In this document: one piece after another, positions 1 through 4,948 of the stretch | How the letters are laid out: each line of letters begins with the position of its first letter | Position numbering within the stretch: the first letter of the stretch is position 1 | Origin: Micrococcaceae bacterium | Lineage (GTDB): Bacteria > Actinomycetota > Actinomycetes > Actinomycetales > Micrococcaceae | DNA: 5,371 nt | Direction: 5' to 3' | Assembly (NCBI GenBank): GCA_003486025.1 | Contig: DNHA01000157.1 | Span: 1-5,371 of the forward strand | Program-made: the position numbers and the translations under genes | Notes under the pieces: generated by a model | Told to the model about the DNA's origin: nothing | The model's input: only the letters and a program-made list of their open reading frames with translations | The model's database searches: none

Positions 1-160
1 GTCGGTTCCCAAACGACTGCCGATACGGTTGGTCGGCGCGGCGAACGCATGGAGCCCACCGAGGAACGCGCTGTCGCCGTAGATTTTTCTGCGAGCACCA
101 GCCCAGCCCGACAAACGCACGGTCCCGCACTGCTCTCGATTTAGGGCTTCCAACTGAAGA
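1..160. other. Unassigned left edge
   Basis: Several frames on both strands are open to the window edge, as expected for GC-rich DNA. None has a convincing start, ribosome site or recognisable motif. A minus-strand frame from GTG at 118-120 (VRLSGWAGARRK...) and a plus-strand frame ending at TAG 142-144 are the best candidates, and neither is supported enough to call. Confidence 0.5.
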
Positions 161-195
161 AAACAAAAAAAGGCGGCGCCCGAGGGCGCCGCCTT
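161..195 (-). terminator. Rho-independent terminator after the receptor gene
   Basis: Read leftward, an 11-bp perfect stem (arms 185-195 and 170-180, GGCGCC-rich) closes a 4-base loop at 181-184 and runs straight into a T-rich tract (TTTTTTTGTTTT, 171 down to 161). It lies about 40 bases beyond the stop codon at 233-235, the classic position for ending that transcript. On the plus strand the hairpin is followed by TACTTCC, not a T tract, so it should work in the leftward direction only. Strong U-tract terminators of this shape fit a proteobacterium well. Confidence 0.93.
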
Positions 196-232
196 ACTTC
201 CATTCAACGGCTTGGAGAGAGTAAGCCGTGGA

Positions 233-2308
233 TCAGAAACGCTGCTGGTACTTCATGTACATGTAACGGCCGATGTCGAAGCCACCGTAGTAGGTGAAGC
301 TGCTGTTCGGCTGGCTGTACATGATCGGACCCTGATGGTCGAACACATTGTTCACGCCCATCGACACCGTGCCATTCCACGGCAGCACATAACGCACCTG
401 GATATCGTGGAACGTGTTCGAACCCACCTTGTTGATGCCCTGCTGGCCCGTATAGGCCGAGCTGAAGCCCGGATTGCTGCACTCCGTCGTGTAAGCGCAG
501 TTCTCCTTCATGCTGGAGTAGTAACGCGCCGTCCAGCCGAGGCCGAAGTTGCCGTACTGATAGTCCAGATTGAGGTTCGAACGCACGCGGAAGTTGCCTT
601 CCCAGCCCGTGTACTGACGCACCGGCGTGGTGTCGACGTTGTCGTTCTTGCGCTCCAGGTAATCCACGTACGTGGTGTTCCAGGAGACCGCGAACTTGCC
701 GATCGCCAGCTCCGGCAGACGGTAACGGACCGACAGGTCATAGCCGGCCGTTTCCTGGTAGCCCGCGTTCAACAGCGTGCGGTCCAGACCGTTGACCTGA
801 CCGATGGTGCGGCCCGACCTGGCACGGGTGAAGCGGTCGCATGCGGCATCCACACCCAGCACGTAGCACTGGTTGAGCATGTCCGTGGCCGACTCACCGA
901 CGATCACGTCGTTGATGCGGATCTTCCACCAGTCCAGGCTCAGGTCCAGGCCCGAGACGAACTCCGGGCTGTAGACCACGCCCACGGTCCAGGTCTTGGC
1001 GGTTTCCGGCTTCAGTGCGGCGTTGGAGCCCGAGCTGAAGTCCGTGCCACCCTGCTGGCCCGGTACCGTCGCGGCGGTGCCGTCAGCGGCGAGCTGGCGG
1101 AAGTTGGCCGGGACCCCGTTGGCCAGGCAGCGCGCCAGGACCTGCGGGTTGTTGGCAGCCGCGCCGAAGCTGGTGTCGCACGGATCGGTGTACGAATCGC
1201 GCGTGCTGGTGGTGCCGCCGTACAGATCTTCCACGGTCGGTGCACGGAAGCCGGTGCCGTAGGTGGCGCGCACCAGCAGGCTGTCGATCGGCTTCCACTT
1301 CAGGCCGAACTTGGTGTTCGTGGTCGAGCCGAAGTTGTTGTAGTCCGAATAGCGACCGGCCATGTCCAGCGACAGTTCGCGGGCGAAGGCCATGTCGGCC
1401 AGCAGCGGGACCTGCAGTTCCAGGTAGACCTCGTTGAGCGAGTAGTCGCCCTGGGTCGGCTGGCCGGTGGTGCCGGCGATCTGGCCCTTCTGGACCATCA
1501 GGTCCGGCGAGTAGCTGGCTTCTTCACTGCGGTGCTCCACGCCCAGTGCACCCAGGATGTCACCGGCCGGCAGGCTGAACAGCGAGCCGGAGATGTTCGC
1601 GCTGGCCACCTTGGTGGTGCTCTGCATCTTGTCGGTGAAGCGGGTGAACAGGAAGTCCTGCACGTCCTGGTTGCTCAGCGAGCCCGGGCCGGTATAGCCC
1701 ATCGGGGCCAGCGGGTTCCACGGGGTGCAGCCGGCAATCACGTTGCCGACGCTACCGCAATGGGCGACGTTGTTGGCATCCAGGAACGACGGGCCGACCG
1801 ACTGGTTCACGTTCGGCTGGTACATGCTGCCCGTGCCGATGCGCTCGCCTTCATTGCGGTTGTACATGTAGCTGACGTTCCAGTCCCAGTAACGCGAACC
1901 GGTTTCGAAGCTGCCTTCCAGGCCCAGGCTGGCGCGCTTGGTGGTCAGGCTGTTGTTGGTCGCACGCGGGAACTCCTCGGTGCGGTGCGAGAACAGCACG
2001 TCCTTGCCCCAGTGGTTGAACGCGCTGTCCTTGGACAGGGCCGCGCGCGCACCGCTGTTGGCCTGCGCCTGGGACACCGAGTACGGGTAGCCGGCCAGCT
2101 GCTTGAGCGACTCGCGCTCGCTGTACAGCACGTCGGTGACCACGCGCAGATCGTCGGTGATCTGGAAACCGCCGTTGGCGAAGACCGACTTGCGTTCCAG
2201 CGCCGAGAGCAACGTCATGTTGGTCTTGGTGTTGGCGTAGGTGTCCGGATCACGCGGCTTGAAGTTCTCCTTCTTCGACGGATCGCCGCCCGGGCCGACG
2301 CTGAGCAC
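233..2308 (-). pseudogene. 3' fragment of TonB-dependent outer-membrane receptor (barrel)
   Basis: Residues ~70-759 of the joined frame are the barrel of a TonB-dependent receptor, which in intact form brings a ligand such as a siderophore, sugar or peptide across the outer membrane using TonB-ExbBD energy. Support: aromatic/polar alternation throughout; the conserved barrel motif YGTGFRAPTVEDLY at 418-431; LKPETAKTWTVG at 500-511; the late motif GVNNVFD at 719-725; and the terminal MYMKYQQRF with C-terminal Phe, the Bam recognition signal. All eight cysteines lie in four close pairs (252/262, 445/462, 549/558, 672/678), as in disulfide-bonded surface loops. The signal peptide, TonB box and plug, about 200 or more residues in this family, are absent. 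Style resembles Xanthomonas/Stenotrophomonas receptors; the ligand cannot be told. Confidence 0.88.
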
Positions 2309-2512
2309 CTTGCCGTCCACGGTGACCGAGCCGGTGTCCGGGAACAGCTTGCCGGCGACCATGTTCAGCACCGTGGACTTGCCGGCGCCGTTGGAACCGA
2401 TGACGGTGACAAATTCGCCCGAGCCCAGCGACAGGTTGATGTCGCGCAGCGCCTTGCGCTCATTGACAGTTCCGGGGAAGAACGTCCGTGACAGGTTGGA
2501 AATTTCAAGCAT
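233..2512 (-). CDS. Chimeric frame: ABC ATPase N-terminus joined to TonB-dependent receptor barrel
   Basis: This 759-codon frame starts at an ATG with a good ribosome site (GAGGT at 2521-2525, 8 bases away), inside the end of the permease gene. Residues 1 to about 68 are the first part of an ABC-importer ATPase. From about residue 70 to the C-terminal Phe759 the protein is a TonB-dependent receptor beta-barrel. Neither half is complete: the ATPase lacks Q-loop, LSGGQ signature, Walker B and H-loop, and the receptor lacks signal peptide, TonB box and plug. The halves belong in different compartments and in different cell-envelope types, so as written the product should have no transporter function. 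I read it as two gene fragments that happen to be joined in frame, most likely by misassembly or a chimeric molecule. The frame itself is certain; its reality as a gene is doubtful. Confidence 0.9.
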   Translation of the reverse strand: MLEISNLSRTFFPGTVNERKALRDINLSLGSGEFVTVIGSNGAGKSTVLNMVAGKLFPDTGSVTVDGKVLSVGPGGDPSKKENFKPRDPDTYANTKTNMTLLSALERKSVFANGGFQITDDLRVVTDVLYSERESLKQLAGYPYSVSQAQANSGARAALSKDSAFNHWGKDVLFSHRTEEFPRATNNSLTTKRASLGLEGSFETGSRYWDWNVSYMYNRNEGERIGTGSMYQPNVNQSVGPSFLDANNVAHCGSVGNVIAGCTPWNPLAPMGYTGPGSLSNQDVQDFLFTRFTDKMQSTTKVASANISGSLFSLPAGDILGALGVEHRSEEASYSPDLMVQKGQIAGTTGQPTQGDYSLNEVYLELQVPLLADMAFARELSLDMAGRYSDYNNFGSTTNTKFGLKWKPIDSLLVRATYGTGFRAPTVEDLYGGTTSTRDSYTDPCDTSFGAAANNPQVLARCLANGVPANFRQLAADGTAATVPGQQGGTDFSSGSNAALKPETAKTWTVGVVYSPEFVSGLDLSLDWWKIRINDVIVGESATDMLNQCYVLGVDAACDRFTRARSGRTIGQVNGLDRTLLNAGYQETAGYDLSVRYRLPELAIGKFAVSWNTTYVDYLERKNDNVDTTPVRQYTGWEGNFRVRSNLNLDYQYGNFGLGWTARYYSSMKENCAYTTECSNPGFSSAYTGQQGINKVGSNTFHDIQVRYVLPWNGTVSMGVNNVFDHQGPIMYSQPNSSFTYYGGFDIGRYMYMKYQQRF
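2300..2318. other. Junction between actinobacterial-type and proteobacterial-type DNA
   Basis: Similarity style changes here within a few codons. On the right, residues GSVTVDGK fit an ABC ATPase. On the left, residues from about VLSVGPGGDP onward fit the first barrel strands of a TonB-dependent receptor. The exact base cannot be fixed from one sequence, because the codons for Asp-Gly-Lys (2309-2317) could belong to either parent. I see no inverted repeat, direct repeat, att-like core or transposase at the join. Confidence 0.75.
2309..2512 (-). pseudogene. 5' fragment of ABC importer ATP-binding protein (TrpZ-like)
   Basis: The first 68 residues match the start of an ATP-binding subunit of a binding-protein-dependent importer. 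The opening MLEISNLSRTF is followed by the A-loop/strand region, then Walker A GSNGAGKST at residues 39-47 with the catalytic Lys45, then the segment ending in GSVTVDGK at 61-68 where family members go on to the Q-loop and signature motif. Here the similarity stops, so roughly three quarters of a normal ~250-residue ATPase is missing. Its ATG overlaps the permease stop as ATGCTTGA, typical of translational coupling in one operon. Permease and lipoprotein upstream are of the TrpX/TrpY type, so this is probably the motor of the same importer. Without Walker B and signature it cannot hydrolyse ATP productively. The 3' boundary is approximate (about 2300-2318). Confidence 0.85.
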
Positions 2513-3425
2513 TGCTGCGCACCTCTTCGCGGATCGGCTCGGCGTCCGAGTCCTTGCGTTTGAAGTTTTTCATAATTTTCTGGAAGCCCTTCCACTTGGG
2601 AAGCAGCAGCGCCACGACCACCAGCACCGCGGAAATCAGCTTCATGTCGTTGACCTCCAGGCCGGCGACCAGCGCAAACTGGATGACCAGGCGGTAGATG
2701 ACCGCGCCGAAGACGACGGCCACCGCGGCCAGCCAGATGTAGCGCTGGGTGAAAATTGCCTGGCCGACGATCACCGAGGCCAGCCCAATGAGGATCACGC
2801 CGATGCCCATGCCCACGTCGGCGAAGCCCTGGTACTGGGCGATCACCGCGCCGGAGAGCGCCACAAAACCGTTGGACAGTGCCAGACCGAGGATCTTCTG
2901 GTTGTCGGTGGAGACTCCGAAGGAGCGGATCATCTCGTGGTTGTCACCGGTGGCGCGCATGGCCATGCCCATCTCGGTGTGCAGGAACCAGACGATCGCT
3001 GCCACAAAGAGCAGCGCGACGGCGAAAAGGATCAGCACCGAGCTGGCGGAGCCGAGAATTCCGGCCGTCCGCATCGGGCTGATCAAAGTGTCTTCGCCCA
3101 GCAGCGGCGTATTTGCCTTGCCCATAATGCGCAGGTTGATCGAATACAGCGCGATCATCGTCAGAATACCGGCAAGCAGGCCGTCGATCTTGCCCTTGGT
3201 GTGCAGCAGACCGGTGATTGCCCCGGCGGCCATGCCGGCGAGGAAGGCCAGCGCGGTGGCCAGCCATGGATTCATTCCGTTCACGATGCCTACCGCGGCG
3301 ACCGCGGCACCGGTGGTGAAGCTGCCGTCGACGGTAAGGTCCGGGAAGTCCAGAATGCGGAACGTCAGATATACCCCGAGCGCCATCAACGCGTAAATCA
3401 GCCCGAGTTCAACCGCTGTGATCAT
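2505..3425 (-). CDS. ABC importer permease, TrpY-like (BPD_transp_2 family)
   Basis: This 306-residue integral membrane protein should form the inner-membrane channel of the importer whose binding protein is encoded just upstream. About eight hydrophobic stretches are visible, near residues 4-21, 36-50, 53-74, 83-98, 128-149, 180-222, 230-250 and 262-275. The motif DFPDLTVDGSF at 26-36 is typical of the uncharacterised/TrpY-like permease group. The loop EMGMAMRATGDN at 151-162 and the following MIRSFGVS resemble the ATPase-contacting coupling loop of LivH/BPD_transp_2 permeases. The cytoplasmic tail after 277 is rich in Lys and Arg. The start is supported by AGGA (minus strand, 3433-3436) 7 bases before the ATG. 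The stop TGA at 2505-2507 lies inside the next frame's start. Length is normal. Substrate by analogy with TrpXYZ is tryptophan or another aromatic compound, but sequence alone does not prove this. Confidence 0.93.
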   Translation of the reverse strand: MITAVELGLIYALMALGVYLTFRILDFPDLTVDGSFTTGAAVAAVGIVNGMNPWLATALAFLAGMAAGAITGLLHTKGKIDGLLAGILTMIALYSINLRIMGKANTPLLGEDTLISPMRTAGILGSASSVLILFAVALLFVAAIVWFLHTEMGMAMRATGDNHEMIRSFGVSTDNQKILGLALSNGFVALSGAVIAQYQGFADVGMGIGVILIGLASVIVGQAIFTQRYIWLAAVAVVFGAVIYRLVIQFALVAGLEVNDMKLISAVLVVVALLLPKWKGFQKIMKNFKRKDSDAEPIREEVRSNA

Positions 3426-3525
3426 GTGTGGATCCTTGAGTGGTAAGAAAGTTCATAGGTCACGAAGAAGGCGAGGCGTTAATTTCTCGCGCCTCGCCTC
3501 ATTCGATGCTGGGTAGTGCTAGACC
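3426..3525 (-). other. Intergenic gap between binding protein and permease
   Basis: These 100 bases separate two genes that otherwise look like one operon. No -10/-35 pair for a separate permease promoter is convincing here. The main content is the 10-bp hairpin at 3469-3499 and the permease ribosome site at 3433-3436. Confidence 0.7.
3469..3499 (-). terminator. Perfect 10-bp hairpin, probable attenuator or mRNA stabiliser
   Basis: Arms AGGCGAGGCG (3469-3478) and CGCCTCGCCT (3490-3499) are exactly complementary with an 11-base loop. In the leftward transcript the hairpin starts 26 bases after the lipoprotein stop and is followed by TCTTCGTG, not a run of U. A full stop of transcription is therefore unlikely, but partial termination or protection of the upstream message from 3' decay would fit. 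Either would yield more binding protein than permease, the usual ratio in binding-protein-dependent importers. Confidence 0.6.
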
Positions 3526-4533
3526 CTAGTAGGTTTCGATCGCCTGGTCCTTGAGCTCCGCTGGGAATTCAAGGCCGATCTTCTTCGCTGCGGTCTCGTT
3601 GAGGTACAGGTCAACCTCGGTCAACGTCTCTACCGGCATGGCGGCAGGTTCCGCTTCACCCTTGAGGATCTTGTCAGCCATCTGTGCGGTCTGCACGCCG
3701 AGCTTCTCGTAGTTGATGCCGAAGGTGGCGGTAGCGCCACGCTTGACCGAATCACCATCGGCGGCGATCAACGGGATCTTCTTGTTCTGCGCGGTCTGCA
3801 GCAGGCCTTCCAGCGCGGAGACTACCGCGTTGTCGGTCGGTACGTAGAACGCGTCGACGTCCAGCGAGTTAGCGGCCTGCTGTACTTCCGAGGGAGCGGA
3901 GATTGCCGACTCTTCGATGCTCAGGCCCAGCTCTGCGGCCGCATCCTTGGCCCACTGGACCTGGACGGCGGAGTTCGCTTCGCACGAGGAGTAGACGATG
4001 CCGACCTTCTTGGCGTCCGGGGAGATCTGCTTGAGCAGTTCGAGCTGCTCCTTGACCGGGTTCTTGTCCGAGGTGCCGGTGACATTTGCGCCCGGTGCCT
4101 CGTTGGAAGCTACCAGCTTCGCATCCACCGGATCGGTGACGGCGGAGAAGAGCACCGGAATGCTGGTGATCGACTGGGCCGCGGCCTGGGCCGAAGGGGT
4201 GGCGATCGCGAGGACGAGATCGATATCTGAATCCGAGGCGAGCTTGCCGACGATCGAGGCGTTGGTGGCCTGGTCGCCCTGGGCGTTGTTGTCGTCGTAG
4301 GAAATCTTGTCGCCGGTGTACCCAGCTTCTTCCATGCCCTTTTTGAAGCCCTTGGTCACTGCGTCCAGCGACGGGTGCGAGACGTACTGGATGGTGCCGA
4401 TCTTGACCGGACCGTCCGCTGCGGCGCCGCCGTTGCCTGAGGTTTCATCCCCGGTGCTGCCGCCGCAAGCGGTCAGTGCCAGCGCGCCGGAGGCGGCCAG
4501 TGCAACAAGTTTCAAAGCGGTGAAGCTCTTCAT
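3526..4533 (-). CDS. ABC importer substrate-binding lipoprotein, TrpX-like (ABC_sub_bind family)
   Basis: This 335-residue protein is the extracellular binding subunit of the importer. It begins with a lipoprotein signal: Lys2 and Lys8, a hydrophobic core, and the lipobox LTAC ending at Cys23, followed by GGSTGDETSGNGG as a flexible linker. The mature part starts VKIGTIQYVSHPSLD (43-57). It then shows the two-lobed periplasmic-binding fold typical of ABC_sub_bind: IATPSAQAA at 110-118, VTDPV at 132-136, VGIVYSSCEANS at 177-188 opening the second lobe, FYVPTDNAVVSA at 229-240, and GINYEKLGVQTAQMA at 272-286. Related proteins such as pneumococcal TrpX bind tryptophan or related aromatics, so that is the best guess, with modest certainty. 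The start is supported by AAAGGA 5 bases before the ATG. It is the first gene of the leftward operon and divergent from hrpA. Length and motifs appear intact. Confidence 0.93.
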   Translation of the reverse strand: MKSFTALKLVALAASGALALTACGGSTGDETSGNGGAAADGPVKIGTIQYVSHPSLDAVTKGFKKGMEEAGYTGDKISYDDNNAQGDQATNASIVGKLASDSDIDLVLAIATPSAQAAAQSITSIPVLFSAVTDPVDAKLVASNEAPGANVTGTSDKNPVKEQLELLKQISPDAKKVGIVYSSCEANSAVQVQWAKDAAAELGLSIEESAISAPSEVQQAANSLDVDAFYVPTDNAVVSALEGLLQTAQNKKIPLIAADGDSVKRGATATFGINYEKLGVQTAQMADKILKGEAEPAAMPVETLTEVDLYLNETAAKKIGLEFPAELKDQAIETY

Positions 4534-4577
4534 GGTGTTCCTTTCAACAAGTTCCCGTATGCGAGTGGTGTCCCCAT
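4530..4577 (-). other. Possible 15-residue leader peptide overlapping the lipoprotein start
   Basis: A short frame, MGTPLAYGNLLKGTP, runs from ATG at 4575-4577 to TGA at 4530-4532, so its stop overlaps the lipoprotein ATG as ATGA. That arrangement would permit translational coupling. It has no clear ribosome site (only GGCCGGGC upstream) and no run of Trp or other regulatory codons, so it may be chance. Confidence 0.25.
4539..4544 (-). promoter_or_regulatory. Ribosome binding site of the lipoprotein gene
   Basis: AAAGGA on the minus strand, followed by ACACC and then the ATG at 4531-4533. The overlapping GGAAC (4537-4541) is complementary to GTTCC in the upstream leader hairpin (minus strand, 4626-4630), so this site could be masked by leader pairing. 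Confidence 0.75.
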
Positions 4578-4585
4578 GCCCGGCC

Positions 4586-4640
4586 GGTTCGGTTCCCAGC
4601 CCGTCAGCGACGACGAGCCGGAGCGGGAACTGCCCGAACC
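4586..4640 (-). promoter_or_regulatory. Structured 5' leader hairpin of the importer operon
   Basis: In plus-strand coordinates, 4586-4591 (GGTTCG) pairs with 4635-4640 (CGAACC) and 4592-4597 (GTTCCC) pairs with 4625-4630 (GGGAAC), leaving a 4-base bulge at 4631-4634 and a 27-base loop. The structure lies inside the expected untranslated leader of the lipoprotein message. The arm at 4624-4630 has a second perfect 7-base partner at 4551-4557, just upstream of the ribosome site, so two exclusive folds are possible. I do not recognise a known riboswitch class. Confidence 0.45.
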
Positions 4641-4661
4641 ACGTGCAGGTGATTACCCACG

Positions 4662-4667
4662 ATCTTA
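4662..4667 (-). promoter_or_regulatory. Candidate -10 element of the importer operon
   Basis: TAAGAT on the minus strand fits the actinobacterial TANNNT pattern. No convincing -35 lies 16-18 bases upstream (GCCTAG at 17). Transcription would begin near 4655, giving a leader of about 120 bases before the lipoprotein ATG. Confidence 0.45.
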
Positions 4668-4669
4668 CA

Positions 4670-4685
4670 TGTGAACGACCTCACC
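4670..4685. promoter_or_regulatory. CRP/GlxR-type operator
   Basis: TGTGA-ACGACC-TCACC matches the palindromic CRP/GlxR consensus TGTGA-N6-TCACA at nine of ten defined bases. It directly abuts the candidate -10 element of the importer operon, with its centre near -23 relative to the inferred start. That position favours repression over activation, if the promoter call is right. GlxR and other CRP-family regulators use this motif in actinobacteria; which regulator acts here is inferred. Confidence 0.5.
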
Positions 4686-4785
4686 TAGGCTTCAAACCCG
4701 AGCCGTGCAAAGACGTTTAACCCCGCAACCGGCCGCTTAGCGGCACAACTGCACGATTTGCGCCGATCCGCAGGCAAATCCGTAT

Positions 4786-4805
4786 CTCCAGTGGCGAAGC
4801 TGGAG
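4786..4805. repeat. Small inverted repeat in the divergent region
   Basis: CTCCAG (4786-4791) and CTGGAG (4800-4805) form a 6-bp stem with an 8-base loop. No T tract follows on either strand and no gene ends here, so no role is assigned. Confidence 0.4.
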
Positions 4806-4870
4806 GCCGGACACTGGACGGAATGAAAAATTGACAGCCCCCGGAATGTGACACAAATCAACGGATCATC

Positions 4871-4897
4871 CCCCGGGCGCCGGCTGCGCACCCGGGG
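4871..4897. repeat. GC-only inverted repeat upstream of hrpA
   Basis: CCCCGGG (4871-4877) and CCCGGGG (4891-4897) form a perfect 7-bp stem. A further 3 bp can form inside (4878-4880 with 4886-4888) around a CGGCT loop. It lies about 50 bases before the hrpA start, upstream of its likely -10 element. It lacks a T tract, so it is not a canonical terminator; it could be an operator or simply a GC-rich palindrome. Confidence 0.45.
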
Positions 4898-4933
4898 TCC
4901 GGCCAGAAGTCGGCGTTGCCCGGCCGCGGGCCA

Positions 4934-4939
4934 TAGAAT
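4934..4939 (+). promoter_or_regulatory. Candidate -10 element for leaderless hrpA transcription
   Basis: TAGAAT fits TANNNT and ends 9 bases before the hrpA ATG, so transcription could begin at or within a few bases of the A of the start codon. No clear -35 is correctly spaced (TTGCCC at 4916-4921 is too close). Leaderless messages are common in actinobacteria. Confidence 0.55.
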
Positions 4940-4948
4940 GGGCTCATC

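Noticed and set aside
1..144. Partial plus-strand frame ending at TAG 142-144 and rival minus-strand frames
   Set aside because: Several frames are equally open, with no motif, start or ribosome signal to choose among them.
2300..2318. Integration or transposition as the cause of the join
   Set aside because: No integrase, transposase, terminal inverted repeat, target duplication or tRNA end is visible around the join.
212..2491. 759-codon plus-strand open frame opposite the chimeric frame
   Set aside because: It is antisense to the receptor/ATPase frame. It is rich in Arg, Val, Ala and His with no recognisable domain, as expected for the complement of a GC-rich gene.
2241..3446. 401-codon plus-strand open frame across the permease
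   Set aside because: Low-complexity His/Asp/Gln/Gly-rich translation, antisense to a clearly real membrane protein; a shadow frame.
4307..4720. 137-codon plus-strand frame across the lipoprotein start and leader
   Set aside because: Ser/Pro/Ala-rich antisense translation without motif; the lipoprotein on the other strand explains the coding signal.
4831..4859. Perfect TTGACA -35 upstream of hrpA
   Set aside because: No acceptable -10 lies 16-18 bases downstream (ACAAAT or CAAATC), so it is not called as a promoter.
4847..4862. Second CRP/GlxR-like site TGTGA-N6-TCAAC
   Set aside because: The right half matches at only three of five bases and it is poorly placed for either gene; kept only as a note to the stronger site.
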